Shown: positions 28,433-39,218, counted from the first letter of the stretch. The stretch is DNA of 64,000 nucleotides from Afipia sp. 1NLS2 (GCF_000178995.1 NZ_ADVZ01000001.1:1274001-1338000); one strand, 5' to 3'. Notes: generated from the sequence alone by a model not told the origin. Made by a program: numbers and translations.

Positions 28433-28916
28433 AAGCAGCAGCCTTCTTCCGATTCGCCTCCAAACGTTTGTCGACAAGGGCCACGATGGCGTCGAGCACG
28501 GGGTGGCTCATGCCAATCTCGCGGGCCGTCAACTGCACCAGCTTGTCGGCACGCTCGATGTTCGGCGCGCCGTTGTTGAGCGCGCGCGCGGCGGAGGCCG
28601 GACGCGACAGACTTTCCGCTGCCGCAGCGTATTTCTCGAACGGCACCATGTCGTCGCGCGAAGCCCCGAGCTTGACGCAAACATCCACCACGAAATTGTA
28701 GATCGAGCGCGATTCCTCGAGATTGGAGTGAACCGCCTCCTGCGCGGTGCGCATGCCGTCCGGCGTGATGCAGCGATAATTGCCTGCCATCAGCATCGCC
28801 CATTTTGCGAGCGGCACGAACAGCGAATCGTGGAAGCGCAGCTTCACCGGCAGCTCGATCTTGCCCTCCGGTGCGTCAAAACGTATCGCCTGGATGTCCC
28901 GCTCGAGATTGCGGAG
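28433..28916 (-). pseudogene. Truncated dehydrogenase copy C (C-terminal half only)
   Basis: Codes for about 161 residues nearly identical to the C-terminal part of the dehydrogenase at 1-1069, beginning at NLERDIQAIRF and running to the RKKAAA end. The N-terminal half with the Rossmann fold is missing: at 28917 the sequence switches abruptly to unrelated DNA. The frame continues past the normal end into SGRRCW, so the natural stop is also lost. It cannot be an active dehydrogenase. Formation by duplication and then a rearrangement at 28916/28917 is likely. Confidence 0.88.
28433..28916. repeat. Direct repeat, right copy (pairs with 1-484)
   Basis: Gap-free match to 1-484 at a constant offset of 28432. 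The two copies are in the same orientation 28.4 kb apart and bracket most of the selenium and haloacid region. Confidence 0.9.
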
Positions 28917-29388
28917 TCGCGTAGAGCTGGCGGACCAGAGTGATTGCGTGATCACGCACTAGCGCGCGAGATTGGTGCCATCGTTTTTTTAGTTGTGCGC
29001 GTACCGATGTTGCTGCTTGCATTCCTTGGGCCAGATCGAAGAAGTTTGTGCCAAAATCCCTAATGCGCGCGGTAACAGAACGGATACCCATATCTGAGAT
29101 GTCCAGACTAACTGCCGATGCGACTGTCACCCGCATGGTTTCCCCGCCCATCGAAACCGGACCAGTCGTTGCATACGCTCTGGTTCTTCAGCTTCGAGCC
29201 CGAGCTTTTCTGGATCGACGACAATCGCCTCGGTATCCAGCAGAAATATGCGATCACCGATCTCTACCAAAGCCATCGCACCCACGCCGGCATCGCACGG
29301 CTTACGAGTAGAGGGGAATTACTCCACTGTACGTAGGTAATGAGGCGGAGATTAGCTGGATCATTAGCATCGACCGGAGTGATCACCG
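28917..29388. other. Unassigned rearranged DNA
   Basis: Between the truncated dehydrogenase and the IS481 fragment. Short frames exist on both strands (one at 29118-29336 + with WFFSFEPELFWIDD), but I recognise no family and no start signal. Probably debris of several insertions. Confidence 0.4.
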
Positions 29389-29622
29389 TTACGTCGTGAC
29401 GATCTTCGAGACCCATAGCAAATGCTGATGCGCGAGCAATCTCATCAAGCGTCTGATTTCCAGTCCCGATCTGAGGTGGATTGGATCGTATCTGAATCGC
29501 TCGGGGTTGTCCGTCCAAGCTTTGCAGATGGCCTCATATGGCGTGAGGCCTTGTAAAGTCTCCAATCGCTTGGCGAAGTTTATCCGCTTCTTCGTGTTGC
29601 GAAGCAGGGATGCATTCGTCGG
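29389..29622 (-). pseudogene. IS481-type transposase, C-terminal fragment
   Basis: Minus-strand frame of 77 residues ending at TAA 29389: INFAKRLETLQGLTPYEAI, CKAWTDNPERFRYDPIH, then SGLEI. This is the conserved end of IS481-group transposases (family consensus GLTPYExICKxWTxxPxRFxxxPxHxxPGLNT). The frame is closed by a stop on the upstream side and the catalytic DDE domain is absent, so only the end of the gene remains. It marks past insertion activity next to the truncated dehydrogenase. Confidence 0.8.
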
Positions 29623-29927
29623 TCATTTGGATTGGCATTCTGTCGGCGGCGACAGAACGTTCTCTCCATCGACACGCGGCCGTCCGGCACGATACGCAGC
29701 TCGTGCGGCCTTCAGGGCACCTTCTGTCATAACCAAAGGACATGCAAACTATAACTAACGCGAGTGCGAGGTGATCTGAGCGATGAGCTACAATCAGGAA
29801 CTATCGGGGCAAGCAAAAAGTGGTGCAACTGAACATGTTGGCAGGATGGCAAGCAAGGCATCCGACGAGCGGAAGTGTCGACAAGGCACACTTCTGCTCG
29901 GGTATGGTATCGGGGCAAAGAGCTTTA

Positions 29928-31163
29928 ATGGCGCCCCTGTCCAACAGTGTGGGTGCGAGTCAAGCATACGAGTGCCATTTCCGCGACGCGCTGGAGCGTC
30001 TGCACGGCGAGCAGCGCTACCGCGTCTTCGCTGACATCGAGCGCATCGCCGGTCGCTTCCCGGCCGCCAAATGGCGCCGGTCCGACGGGACGGTCACCGA
30101 GATCACGGTATGGTGTTCGAACGACTACCTGGGCATGGGGCAGCATCCTGAGGTCGTTGCTGCAATGACGGCGACGGCACACCGCTGCGGTGCAGGAGCA
30201 GGCGGAACCCGCAACATTGCCGGGAATCATTCACCGTTAGTCGACCTGGAGAGCGAGATTGCCGACCTGCACGACAAGGAAGCGAGTCTCGTCTTCACCT
30301 CCGGTTACGTATCGAACCAAGCCGGCATCTCAACAATCGGTAAGCTGATTCCAGACTGCGTAGTCTTGTCTGACGCTTTGAACCACAACTCGATCATCGA
30401 GGGCGTGCGCCAATCAGGCTGCGAGAAGCGGGTTTTCCGGCACAACCATCTCGGTCACCTCGAGACGTTGCTGCGTGAGGCCGGTGACCGTCCCAAGCTC
30501 ATCGTGTTCGAGTCCGTGTACTCGATGGATGGCGACGTGTCGCCGATCGGCGCAATCTGCGACCTTGCGGATCAGTACGGCGCGATGACCTACCTCGATG
30601 AAGTTCACGCGGTCGGCCTCTATGGTCCTCGTGGAGGAGGGATTAGCGAGCGCGACGGGCTGATGCACCGTGTGACTGTAATTGAGGGCACTCTCGCCAA
30701 GGGATTCGGTTGCGTCGGCGGCTATATTGCGGCCTCGCAGGTGATCTGTGATGCGGTGCGCAGCTTCGCTCCCGGATTCATCTTCACCACGGCGATGCCT
30801 CCGCCAGTTGCAGCCGCGGCTCTTGCTTCCCTGCGTTACCTCAAGCACTCAAGTGCCGAGCGCGAAGCGCATCAACGACAGGCCGCTGCAACGAAGGCTG
30901 CACTACGAGCCGCCGGGCTTCCGGTTCTGCCTACCGAGACCCACATTGTTCCGATTGTCGTGGGTGACGCAAAGCTTTGCAAGGCTGCCGCCGACCACCT
31001 CTTGGAGCGCCATGCTATCTACATCCAGCCGATCAATTATCCGACCGTCCCCCGAGGCACAGAGCGCCTGCGCATTACCCCCTCGCCATTTCACGGTGAG
31101 GAGCACATAGCAAAACTCGCAGCTGCGCTCGCCGAGACCTGGGATACTCTCTCTCTTGCCTGA
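29928..31163 (+). CDS. hemA: 5-aminolevulinate synthase
   Basis: PLP enzyme condensing glycine and succinyl-CoA to 5-aminolevulinate, the first step of haem synthesis in alphaproteobacteria. With ATG 29928 it has 411 residues, close to the usual 405-409, and begins near the expected [48 protein letters not shown] and the PLP lysine in [15 protein letters not shown] are present. The frame is open back to 29820 without a family match. It opens the haem and cytochrome c part of the window; whether it is the only hemA in the genome cannot be told. Confidence 0.93.
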   Translation: MAPLSNSVGASQAYECHFRDALERLHGEQRYRVFADIERIAGRFPAAKWRRSDGTVTEITVWCSNDYLGMGQHPEVVAAMTATAHRCGAGAGGTRNIAGNHSPLVDLESEIADLHDKEASLVFTSGYVSNQAGISTIGKLIPDCVVLSDALNHNSIIEGVRQSGCEKRVFRHNHLGHLETLLREAGDRPKLIVFESVYSMDGDVSPIGAICDLADQYGAMTYLDEVHAVGLYGPRGGGISERDGLMHRVTVIEGTLAKGFGCVGGYIAASQVICDAVRSFAPGFIFTTAMPPPVAAAALASLRYLKHSSAEREAHQRQAAATKAALRAAGLPVLPTETHIVPIVVGDAKLCKAAADHLLERHAIYIQPINYPTVPRGTERLRITPSPFHGEEHIAKLAAALAETWDTLSLA

Positions 31164-31704
31164 GAGCCGTTCTATGGGAGCGCCTCCTTCGCAGCCATCT
31201 CCTCCCGGGCCGTGCATCGAGCGAGCGACAGTTACTTGGCGGCGCAGACCATGCTCGGAATGCGTCGCGCGTCCCAGGTTGCGGCTGAGCAAGCGAAGGC
31301 CGACGGTGTCGATTCCAGAAAAGCTGACTGGCGGCGTCCGCGCCACTTTTTCGGCACGCCTCTGGAAAAAAATGTGATGTCCCTCGATCGAGTTCCTTTT
31401 CGCGCGTCCAATTTGCGTGACTCATTCCATAACACACCTTGTTGGCCTCCTTGCCACCGGGTGCTCACAGTTTTGGCCTTCTACGTGGCCCCCGCCATCC
31501 TGATCTGGAGCGTCAGCGCTCCCATGACATGGTCACGCACAGCACCATGGTTGCTGGGTCGACGAATTACAGACCTGGGCAATTCTTTCAAAGGCGCGCG
31601 CTTACACTTCAATGCTCTGGCCAAGAGCGCTCTCTCGGACGAGCCACGGGCCACACGTTGGAAAAAAGCGACCTGAACGCGACAATGACTAGCCGGAAAC
31701 GAAA
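31164..31704. other. Region between hemA and ccmA
   Basis: 541 nt. A plus-strand frame at 31212-31676 could code for 154 residues with one hydrophobic stretch (VLTVLAFYVAPAILIWSV), but there is no family match I know and no clear ribosome site, so I do not call it a gene. The ccmA promoter may be here. Confidence 0.4.
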
Positions 31705-32334
31705 ATGGACATCAAGCAGTCGTGCCGTCTCCTGATCGAGGATCTGTCCGTCGCGCGCGGTGAGCGCGTGGTTCTCGGCGACGTTTCCTTGCGACTGGCC
31801 GCTGGGGAAATTGCCGAAGTGACGGGCTCGAACGGCGTAGGCAAATCTACTCTTTTGCGTGCGATTGCCGGCTTCTTGCCGCTGGCATCCGGCCGCATGT
31901 GTTGGGAGGAGGAGACTGGAGCCAAAGATCCGGCGCCTCTCGCAGAGCGACTCCACTATGTCGGCCATCTCGATGGGCTAAAATCTGCGCTGACCGCGCG
32001 CGAAAATCTTCAGCTCGGCCTAACGATCTTAGGGGGGAGCCGCCTGACCCCGTCAGAGGCGCTGGACCGGATCGATCTGGCCCATGTTCTGGACCTGCCG
32101 GTCGGCTATCTCTCGGCAGGGCAGCGCCGCCGGGTTGCATTGGCCCGACTCTTGGTCGCCTATCGTCCCCTATGGCTGCTCGACGAGCCACTGACCGCGC
32201 TCGACCGGCACGCGCGGGCCTTGCTGAAAACTATTGTAGCCGACCACCTCGGAAGCGGCGGCTTGATGGTCGTAGCAACGCACGAACCGCTCGGTCTGCC
32301 GGGAACACTCGAAATCAGGCTCGAGGCGAAGTGA
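31705..32334 (+). CDS. ccmA: Haem exporter ATPase CcmA
   Basis: 209 residues: ABC ATPase with Walker A GSNGVGKSTLLRAIAG, signature YLSAGQRRRVALARLL, Walker B LWLLDEP and switch His in ATHEP. With CcmB and CcmC it forms the ABC complex that releases haem-loaded CcmE in cytochrome c maturation. ccmB follows on the same strand after 127 nt. The other ccm genes here lie on the opposite strand. Confidence 0.93.
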   Translation: MDIKQSCRLLIEDLSVARGERVVLGDVSLRLAAGEIAEVTGSNGVGKSTLLRAIAGFLPLASGRMCWEEETGAKDPAPLAERLHYVGHLDGLKSALTARENLQLGLTILGGSRLTPSEALDRIDLAHVLDLPVGYLSAGQRRRVALARLLVAYRPLWLLDEPLTALDRHARALLKTIVADHLGSGGLMVVATHEPLGLPGTLEIRLEAK

Positions 32335-32461
32335 GCAGCGTGCCGTTGGAATATGTTCGTCCGCTGGGCGCCGGTTCATCCGGGAGCCAAGATGAAGATC
32401 GCGTCCCACCTCCCATTCCGTGGGTGCAGTCGCGCCGCGATGGCGACACCAGGTGGAGACC

Positions 32462-33124
32462 ATGACCCGCATCCTCCTTGCCGTTTTTCTTCGTGACCTC
32501 ATGCTGGCGCGGCGCGTTGGTGGCGGCGGGGTCCTCGGCATAATCTTCTTCCTCAGTCTCATCACGATCGTGCCTTTCGCGATCGGACCCGACTTGAATT
32601 TGCTGGGGCGCATTGGTCCGGCCATTCTGTGGATAGCGGCGCTACTCGCGAGTCTTTTAGGCCTTGACCGCCTGTTCCAAGCCGATCACGAGGACGGTTC
32701 TCTAGACCAGATGCTGCTGTCGCCGGCGCCCTTGGAGCTCATTGTCCTCGTAAAGTGTCTGGCCCACTGGTTCGTCACGGGGCTGCCGCTCGTGATCCTC
32801 TCTCCCTTGTTCGGCCTGATGTTGAACTTAGACGGCCCGGCGCTCCGAGCAGTAGCAATAACTCTGTTGGTTGGTACGCCGGCCTTGACCTTTCTGGGCG
32901 CAATCGGAGCCGCCCTCACCGTCACGTTGCGACGCGGCGGCCTTCTGCTCTCGATCCTCGTCGTGCCATTAGCCGTACCGGTTCTGATCTTCGGCGTCTC
33001 GGCGGCGGAGAGCGGCACAGTGCCTTTTTTAACCCCCTTGGTGATCCTCTGCGCGCTCAGCCTCGCATCCTTCGCGCTCTCTCCAATTGCCGCCGCCGTC
33101 ACGCTTCGCGGGGCGGGAGAATAA
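32462..33124 (+). CDS. ccmB: Haem exporter permease CcmB
   Basis: 220 residues with six hydrophobic segments. CcmB marks are FQADHEDGSLDQMLLSPAPL and VKCLAHWFVTGLPL. GGAG precedes the ATG at 32462; an in-frame start at 32420 would add 14 residues. It is the membrane partner of CcmA. It converges with ccmH, whose stop is 99 nt away. Confidence 0.92.
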   Translation: MTRILLAVFLRDLMLARRVGGGGVLGIIFFLSLITIVPFAIGPDLNLLGRIGPAILWIAALLASLLGLDRLFQADHEDGSLDQMLLSPAPLELIVLVKCLAHWFVTGLPLVILSPLFGLMLNLDGPALRAVAITLLVGTPALTFLGAIGAALTVTLRRGGLLLSILVVPLAVPVLIFGVSAAESGTVPFLTPLVILCALSLASFALSPIAAAVTLRGAGE

Positions 33125-33223
33125 CGAGCGCCGCTTCGAAAAAGGCTCGTTGTTAAGGAGGGGCGGTTCAGCCGAAACGACATCGCGTCGGCCTCCCACA
33201 GGTAATTCGACCGTCCGGGATGG

Positions 33224-33703
33224 CTATGGGGGAGCATCGGCGTTTAAAACAATCGCGAGCCGGTCGCGTTCGGCTTGGCTCAAGGGGGCGGACGGTGCTG
33301 GCTGCTGCCGGCGGCGCAATCCGAAAAGAAGAGCGATCGCGCCGGCCGCGAACACAAGAGCCGGCATTCCCCAGAGTAGAGCGGTTTCCAAGTCGAATGG
33401 CGGCTTCAACAGGACAAAATTTCCATAACGCCTCACGAAAAAGGCGCGTACCTGCTCGTCGCTCTCGCCGAGATTCAGCCGCTCGCGAACGAGCAGCCGG
33501 AGATCCCGCGCGAGCTCCGCATTCGAATCATCGATCGACTGGTTCTGGCAAACCAAGCAGCGCAGTCCGGCGGAAATCACCCGCGCCCGCGCTTCGAGTT
33601 TCGGATCGGCCAGAACCTCGGCCGGTTGCACCGCGCTCGCGAGTTTCGGCGCGAGGCCTATCAGCACGATCAAGAGCAGGAGAATGTAACGAAGTGCAGT
33701 CAT
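33224..33703 (-). CDS. ccmH: Cytochrome c maturation protein CcmH
   Basis: 159 residues: signal peptide, the thiol motif LRCLVCQNQSI (around residues 48-58), and one membrane segment near residue 105-125 (CycL type, short form without a TPR part). It reduces apocytochrome c thiols before haem attachment. The ATG overlaps the ccmF stop (ATGA). Last gene of ccmIEFH. Confidence 0.93.
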   Translation of the reverse strand: MTALRYILLLLIVLIGLAPKLASAVQPAEVLADPKLEARARVISAGLRCLVCQNQSIDDSNAELARDLRLLVRERLNLGESDEQVRAFFVRRYGNFVLLKPPFDLETALLWGMPALVFAAGAIALLFGLRRRQQPAPSAPLSQAERDRLAIVLNADAPP

Positions 33704-35694
33704 TCTGCAGGCTGCGGCGCTGCGGGGTTGGCACCGAGGACACGAGCTGCACGGCGCGCAAAGCCGATTCTAAGCCGCCTGTCGGACAACGAGACAATCC
33801 CTCCGAATGCCATGATGACGGCGCCAATCCAGATGGCCGTGACAAGCGGCTTCCAGAACATGCGCGCGTCGATCGAACCATCTGGGTGCTGCTCCCCGAG
33901 CGAAATGTAGACCTGGCCAAGACCCAGCGTCACGATGCCCGCTTCGCTGACGGTAGTCTGTCGTACCGGAAAACTGCGCTTCGCGGGCTGGACGGAGGCC
34001 ACGGTCACGGCGTTCCGCCTGATGATCGTATCGGCCAGGACTTCGGAATAATTTGGCCCCTCTTGCGAACGAAGACTCACAATGGTGACTTGATAGGGAC
34101 CGAGATCGACCCCCTGGCCCGGCTTGACAGCCTCGATCCGCTCCGTCCCCCAACCAGTTGCCGCCAGGCCCATGAGTGCCACGCCTAGGCCGGCGTGAGC
34201 GATTGCCGCACCCCAAGCGGAGCGCGGCAGCCCGACCGCGCGAGCGAGCATCACCCTAGCGGGCTGACCACGAGTCCAGACGCGCGACGCCACATCGCCG
34301 AACGAGCCGATGATGAGGTAGGCCGCGAGGCCGAGACCGACCACGGCAAGGACGGGGCCGCCGCGGTTGACAGCGACCAGTACAATCGCGACCACGAGGC
34401 CCCCCATAGCCGCGAACGTCATCCGCTGAGCCGCGCCCAGCAGGTTGCCGCGCTTCCAGGCCAGCGATTGGCCGATCGGCATCAACAATAGCATCGGCAC
34501 CAGGAGCGGACCGAGTGCTAAATTGAAGAATGGTGCGCCAACCGAGATCTTGTCTCCGGTCAAGGCCTCGAGTGCGAGCGGATAAAGCGTGCCGGTCAGC
34601 ACCGTCGCGCAACAGGTAGTGAGAAGCAGGTTGTTGACGACGAGTGCCCCCTCCCGTGACACGGGCGCGAACAAACCACCGCGGCCTAGAGATGGGGACC
34701 GCCAAGCATAAAGCCCGAAGGAGCCGCCGATGAACAGGGTCAAGATGATCAGGATGAAGACACCACGCGCCGGGTCGCTGGCGAAGGAATGGACCGAGGT
34801 CAGCACCCCTGAGCGGACCAAAAACGTGCCGAGCAGTGATAGCGAGAAGGTGAGAATCGCCAGGAACAGCGTCCAAACCTTGAGGGCCTCACGCTTCTCC
34901 ATGACGGCGGCCGAATGCAACAGCGCGGTGCCCGCGAGCCAAGGCATCAGCGACGCGTTCTCGACCGGATCCCAGAACCAGAACCCGCCCCACCCCAGCG
35001 TGTAATAGGCCCAGTACGAACCCATGGCGATACCCAAGGTGAGAAAGATCCAGGCGATCAGCACCCAAGGTCGAACGTAGCGGGCCCAGGCCGCGTCCAG
35101 TCGGCCGCTGATCAGGGCCGCCACCGCGAAGGAGAACACGATCGAGGAGCCGACATAGCCGAGGTAAAGTAACGGCGGATGGATGGCGAGGCCCGGGTCT
35201 TGAAGCACCGGATTGAGGTCTTGCCCCTCAAGGGGTGCGGGAAAACGGCGCGCGAAGGGATCGGAGGTGAACAGAATGAAGGATAGGAACGCAAGGGAGA
35301 TCCAGCCCTGGACCGCGAGCGTGTTGGCGCGCAGCTCCTCCGCCATACCGCGCCCAAGAGTCGCCACCGCGGCCCCGAAAGTCGCGAGAGTCAGAACCCA
35401 AAGCAGCATAGATCCTTCATGATTGCCCCAGACGCCGGCGAACTTGTAGACGAGCGGCTTGGTGGTTAGCGAGTTCTCGACGACCGTCACGAGACTGAAG
35501 TCGGAAACCACATGCGCGTAGGTTAGCGCCGCGAAGGCAAAGGCCAACAGTAAGAACTGGGTGATCGCAGCTGGGACCGCGACGGAGGCGAGTCGGGGAT
35601 CACCGCGGTGAGTTCCCCAGATCGGCAGAACTGACTGAAGCAGCGCGACTGCCAAGGCCAGGGCAAGCGCGTAATGTCCGGTTTCGACGATCAC
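33700..35694 (-). CDS. ccmF: Haem lyase subunit CcmF
   Basis: 664 residues, about 14-15 membrane segments. The tryptophan-rich haem-handling motif is [20 protein letters not shown], with flanking conserved histidines. It joins haem to apocytochrome c with CcmH and CcmI. I chose the GTG at 35694, whose TGA overlap with the ccmE stop (GTGA) and following [14 protein letters not shown] fit the usual CcmF start; the longer frame to 35763 lies within ccmE. Confidence 0.93.
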   Translation of the reverse strand: MIVETGHYALALALAVALLQSVLPIWGTHRGDPRLASVAVPAAITQFLLLAFAFAALTYAHVVSDFSLVTVVENSLTTKPLVYKFAGVWGNHEGSMLLWVLTLATFGAAVATLGRGMAEELRANTLAVQGWISLAFLSFILFTSDPFARRFPAPLEGQDLNPVLQDPGLAIHPPLLYLGYVGSSIVFSFAVAALISGRLDAAWARYVRPWVLIAWIFLTLGIAMGSYWAYYTLGWGGFWFWDPVENASLMPWLAGTALLHSAAVMEKREALKVWTLFLAILTFSLSLLGTFLVRSGVLTSVHSFASDPARGVFILIILTLFIGGSFGLYAWRSPSLGRGGLFAPVSREGALVVNNLLLTTCCATVLTGTLYPLALEALTGDKISVGAPFFNLALGPLLVPMLLLMPIGQSLAWKRGNLLGAAQRMTFAAMGGLVVAIVLVAVNRGGPVLAVVGLGLAAYLIIGSFGDVASRVWTRGQPARVMLARAVGLPRSAWGAAIAHAGLGVALMGLAATGWGTERIEAVKPGQGVDLGPYQVTIVSLRSQEGPNYSEVLADTIIRRNAVTVASVQPAKRSFPVRQTTVSEAGIVTLGLGQVYISLGEQHPDGSIDARMFWKPLVTAIWIGAVIMAFGGIVSLSDRRLRIGFARRAARVLGANPAAPQPAE

Positions 35695-36182
35695 TCTGTT
35701 AATCCCATAGGCCGATTTGGTTGATATTCTTGCGCCTGCGCGGATTTTTCGTCGTTGCGCCAAGTGCCGGTTCGCTTGAGCTTGTCGGTTACATCCTTGG
35801 GCATATAGCGTTCATCATGTTTGGCGAGCACGGCATCGGCATGGAAGAGGCCCGGCCCTTGCACCGTGCCCTCGGCCACGACACCCTGCCCTTCCCGGAA
35901 AAGATCCGGCAGCAATCCGGTATAGCTGACTTTGATATCTCTCTTTTGATCGGTGACCTCGAAGGTCACAGTGGACGACCCGCCACGGATGAGAGAGCCC
36001 CGCTTTACCAGGCCGCCGATGCGCAGCCGGGTCCCCGGCGGCGGTGCCTTTTCGGTCATTTCGGTCGGCCCGTAGAAGAAGACGATGCTGTCACGCAACG
36101 CAAACAGGATGAGCCCCACCGCGATCGCCAAAGTAAAGCCTGCCGTGCCGATCAGAGTGAGGCGCCTGTGCTTTCTGGTCAA
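35691..36182 (-). CDS. ccmE: Periplasmic haem chaperone CcmE
   Basis: 163 residues: N-terminal membrane anchor (around 8-28), OB-fold domain, and the haem-binding histidine in [13 protein letters not shown]. It carries haem covalently from CcmC to CcmF. It starts 3 nt after the ccmI stop and overlaps ccmF. Confidence 0.95.
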   Translation of the reverse strand: MTRKHRRLTLIGTAGFTLAIAVGLILFALRDSIVFFYGPTEMTEKAPPPGTRLRIGGLVKRGSLIRGGSSTVTFEVTDQKRDIKVSYTGLLPDLFREGQGVVAEGTVQGPGLFHADAVLAKHDERYMPKDVTDKLKRTGTWRNDEKSAQAQEYQPNRPMGLTE

Positions 36183-36185
36183 AGT

Positions 36186-37301
36186 CTACCCTTTCAAGCC
36201 GAGCTGTCTGACGAGTTCATCAATACGCGTCGCCGCTCGCGCGTCGGCTGAGAGCTTGGTCCGCGCCATTGCGACGGCCGCCTCGGCCTTCTCGTGCTCA
36301 TTCAACATTGCGTAAGACCTGATCAGTTTCAGCCACCCCTCGAGATCGTGGCCTTCCTTCGCGAGCTTTTCGGCGAGCCCATCCACCATTCCGCGGATCG
36401 CTTGGGTCCGCTGCTCGGGAGAGAGCGCTGCAACGTTAGCCGCCGCCTGGCCCGAATGCGCGGCTTCCGCGTCCGATTGCGGCACTTCAGAAAGACTAGC
36501 CAGATGTTGAAGGATGGCATCCATCCAAGGCGCATCAGATGGCGTGTCGGCCTTCAACGCTTCCCAGAGTTGTCTCGCTTGATTTTTGTTGCCATCTCTC
36601 TCAACCGCGATCGCCTGGAAGAAACGCGCTATGGGCTGTTTGGGGTCTTCCACGAGCGCCTTGTCGAAGGCGGCGCGCGCCTCCGCTGTCACGACGCCGT
36701 TGGCCGCCATCACCAACGCCTGCCCGAGAGACGCGCGCTCCTGTGCATTCTCACCGAGCAGGCGTAGCGCCGCCTCGTAGGCGCGCGCCGCATCGTGAAA
36801 ACGTCCCATGCGCAGATAGATAGGCGCAACCGCCCGGAGGCCGCCGCCGTCGTTGGGATCGATCGCGAGGTGCGCTTCGATCTCGGAGATTGCAGCAGCC
36901 GGTGTAAACTCCACCGTCCGGCGCGATGCGATGGGCATGTCCGGATGACCGGGAGCGCCAACCCTGAGATAAGACGCGAGCGCGAGAATCGGCAGCACCA
37001 CGACTGCCGCCGTCGCGGCGGCAGCGCGCCTCGGCCAACGGCGCTGCGACACACGCGGCCGGCCCCCGGACGCAGAGTCAATCGACGCGAGTAGCCGGCG
37101 TTCGAGCTCGGCCCGGGTCGTCGCCGCGTCCTCGGGCGCGACTAGACCACAGCGGACGTCATCATCTGCCTCGGTCAGGAGGCTGCGATAGAAGGTGATG
37201 TCGGAAGCGCGGGCGTGAGGCTCTTCGTGCCGCGCAAAGAGTGGCCAGATCAGCGCCAGCACGACGGCGGATGTCATCATTGCGATGGCGACCCAGAGCA
37301 T
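36186..37301 (-). CDS. ccmI: Cytochrome c maturation protein CcmI
   Basis: 371 residues of the CycH type: two membrane segments (around 1-22 and 95-115) enclosing a cytoplasmic loop, then a periplasmic domain with TPR-like repeats (from about 140 to the end). It holds apocytochrome c for the haem lyase. First gene of ccmI-ccmE-ccmF-ccmH. The 200 nt to ccmG (37302-37513) contain no gene I can support. Confidence 0.9.
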   Translation of the reverse strand: MLWVAIAMMTSAVVLALIWPLFARHEEPHARASDITFYRSLLTEADDDVRCGLVAPEDAATTRAELERRLLASIDSASGGRPRVSQRRWPRRAAAATAAVVVLPILALASYLRVGAPGHPDMPIASRRTVEFTPAAAISEIEAHLAIDPNDGGGLRAVAPIYLRMGRFHDAARAYEAALRLLGENAQERASLGQALVMAANGVVTAEARAAFDKALVEDPKQPIARFFQAIAVERDGNKNQARQLWEALKADTPSDAPWMDAILQHLASLSEVPQSDAEAAHSGQAAANVAALSPEQRTQAIRGMVDGLAEKLAKEGHDLEGWLKLIRSYAMLNEHEKAEAAVAMARTKLSADARAATRIDELVRQLGLKG

Positions 37302-37513
37302 GTCTCAAGGCCCCCAGTTTGCTTCTGCGATCGCGTGACGCTCCAAGACATGGGGCATCCGCCGACCTCGAAGTTCGAATTGTTTCGCGCAGTTTTGCCT
37401 CCGCGGTCCGATCCGTCGTCCGCGAATAGCGCGGACAAGCGATGACCCGTGCAGATGTGAGAGATTGCTTGTCGAATCCGCTGCGAGGAAATCGGCGCGT
37501 TGCAGGGCGGCTG

Positions 37514-38137
37514 TCATGGACGCTCTGCCTTCGCGATCGCGGCCATCAAAGCAGGTCGGGTTGCATCCGAGATGCCGCCAACAAGCTTGTACACGATCGT
37601 ACCATCACCTCTGACCACGTAGGTCTCGGGGACCCCGTAGACGCCGAAATCGATCCCCACTCGCCCGGACCGGTCAGTACCGACCTGTGCAAAAGGGTTT
37701 CCCTTTGCAACGAGATAGGCCAGCGCCTTCCCAGGGTCGTCCTTGTAAACGATGCCGGCAACCTTCACTCCCCGCTCCTGCAGCGCCCGGTCGCCTGCCA
37801 ATGTCAGAAGCGCCTGGTGCTCGTTGTGACACTCGGTGCACCAGGAGGCGAACACATTCACGATCGTCACGTGCCCCGACCGCAGGTCGGCGCTCGACAG
37901 GCCGGGCCGGCCGAGTGTGGAGAGCCCGTCGAGCGGCGCCAACGCAAATTGCGGCGATGGCCTGCCAACGAGAGCCGAGGGTACGAGCGACGGATCGCCG
38001 GCGCCGAGTCGCACCAGGAGTAGCGCCGCGATCCCGAAGGAGACCAGCAGCGGGATTGCCACGCAAACGCGGAGCAGCGCGTGCCGAGGCGCCGTTGCGT
38101 TCGATGGGGAATGCATAGAAGTGGGGGTGTCGGTCAT
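37514..38137 (-). CDS. ccmG: Thiol:disulfide reductase CcmG/DsbE
   Basis: 207 residues: membrane anchor around 22-45, thioredoxin fold with the motif FASWCTECHNEH (family more often WCVPC or WCPTC) and GVYGVPETYVV with cis-proline. It keeps CcmH or apocytochrome c reduced. The start overlaps the ccmD stop (ATGA). Confidence 0.92.
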   Translation of the reverse strand: MTDTPTSMHSPSNATAPRHALLRVCVAIPLLVSFGIAALLLVRLGAGDPSLVPSALVGRPSPQFALAPLDGLSTLGRPGLSSADLRSGHVTIVNVFASWCTECHNEHQALLTLAGDRALQERGVKVAGIVYKDDPGKALAYLVAKGNPFAQVGTDRSGRVGIDFGVYGVPETYVVRGDGTIVYKLVGGISDATRPALMAAIAKAERP

Positions 38138-38289
38138 GAGTGATTGGGCCGATCCGAACGGTCGGGAGCGAGCCGACGTAAACTACGGAGCTGAACACCA
38201 TAGTTGATGAAGGTTGTCACGATCATCCCGGCCAGGACCATACCCGTCACCAGAAACGCCGCGATGATCGATCCGCCATGCTGAACCAT
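38134..38289 (-). CDS. ccmD: CcmD
   Basis: 51 residues with one membrane segment (IIAAFLVTGMVLAGMIVTTF) and a basic tail, as for CcmD, which stabilises the CcmABC-CcmE complex. Placed between ccmC (7 nt gap) and ccmG (4 nt overlap), exactly where ccmD is expected. Confidence 0.85.
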   Translation of the reverse strand: MVQHGGSIIAAFLVTGMVLAGMIVTTFINYGVQLRSLRRLAPDRSDRPNHS

Positions 38290-38296
38290 AATCTGC

Positions 38297-39070
38297 TCAG
38301 CGCGCCGCTTCGAGCGGCCGCATGCCGGCCATCGTGGGTTCACCGCCCGCAGCCAGTGTGATCGCAAGCCGCCGGACGCGGCGCCGCATGATTTCGTTGC
38401 GGACCGCCATTACGTGGAGAGTCACGAACAAGAACGTATATGCGAGCGCCATAACTATCAGTGGCCACAGCATTGAACTGGCGATGGCCGGGCCTTCCAT
38501 TCGGAAGACGGAAGCCGGTTGGTGAAGGGTATTCCACCAATCCACCGAAAATTTCACAATTGGGATGTTGACGAACCCTACGAGCGTCATGACCGACACG
38601 GCCCGCGCCGCCTTACTCGGATCTTCAATCGTCTGCCAAAGCGCGATCAAACCCAGATACACCAGGAACAGAACCAACACAGAGGTGAGCCGAGCATCCC
38701 ACACCCAATATGTACCCCACATCGGCTTGCCCCACAGCGAACCGGTGACGAGGCAGATAAACGTGAAGGCAGCGCCAAGAGGCGCAGCTCCCTTCTGTGC
38801 TGCATCGGCGAGTGGATGACGCCAAACCAAAGATCCGAGCGCGGATACGGTCATTAGAGTGTAAGCAAGCATTGCTGCCCAAGCAGCAGGGACGTGAATG
38901 TACATAATGCGTACAGTCTCGCCCTGCTGATAATCGGACGGCGCGATGAACGTTCCGAACAGACCGAGCGCGAAGGCAAGAATCGTCAAGCTCCACAGCC
39001 ACGGTAATAGCCGCGCTACGACGCGCAGGAAATTGCCCGGATTGCTGTAGGCGGTGAGAGACGCCCTCAA
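38297..39070 (-). CDS. ccmC: Haem-handling protein CcmC
   Basis: 257 residues, six membrane segments, and the tryptophan-rich motif KPMWGTYWVWDARLTSVLVL. It delivers haem to CcmE. First gene of ccmC-ccmD-ccmG. ccmA and ccmB, which in most rhizobia precede ccmC in the same operon, are here 6 kb away on the other strand. Confidence 0.94.
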   Translation of the reverse strand: MRASLTAYSNPGNFLRVVARLLPWLWSLTILAFALGLFGTFIAPSDYQQGETVRIMYIHVPAAWAAMLAYTLMTVSALGSLVWRHPLADAAQKGAAPLGAAFTFICLVTGSLWGKPMWGTYWVWDARLTSVLVLFLVYLGLIALWQTIEDPSKAARAVSVMTLVGFVNIPIVKFSVDWWNTLHQPASVFRMEGPAIASSMLWPLIVMALAYTFLFVTLHVMAVRNEIMRRRVRRLAITLAAGGEPTMAGMRPLEAAR

Positions 39071-39218
39071 TTTCTGATCTCCTCAGGTGCATCCGTGGGG
39101 CCGGAGCTCGGTCTTGCGGGAAATCGACGGCGTGCCGAGGACGCCGCCTCTAACCCGCCACTGTACGTTGCTTTACAATACCTTACATTGAGGCAATTCG
39201 GCCAATAACCACCGGTTA

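Noticed and set aside
29264-29743. Third UGA-split frame on the minus strand (stop TGA at 29534-29536)
   Set aside because: No cysteine near the UGA and no hairpin at +14. The same DNA codes in another frame for the end of an IS481-type transposase, which explains the sequence.
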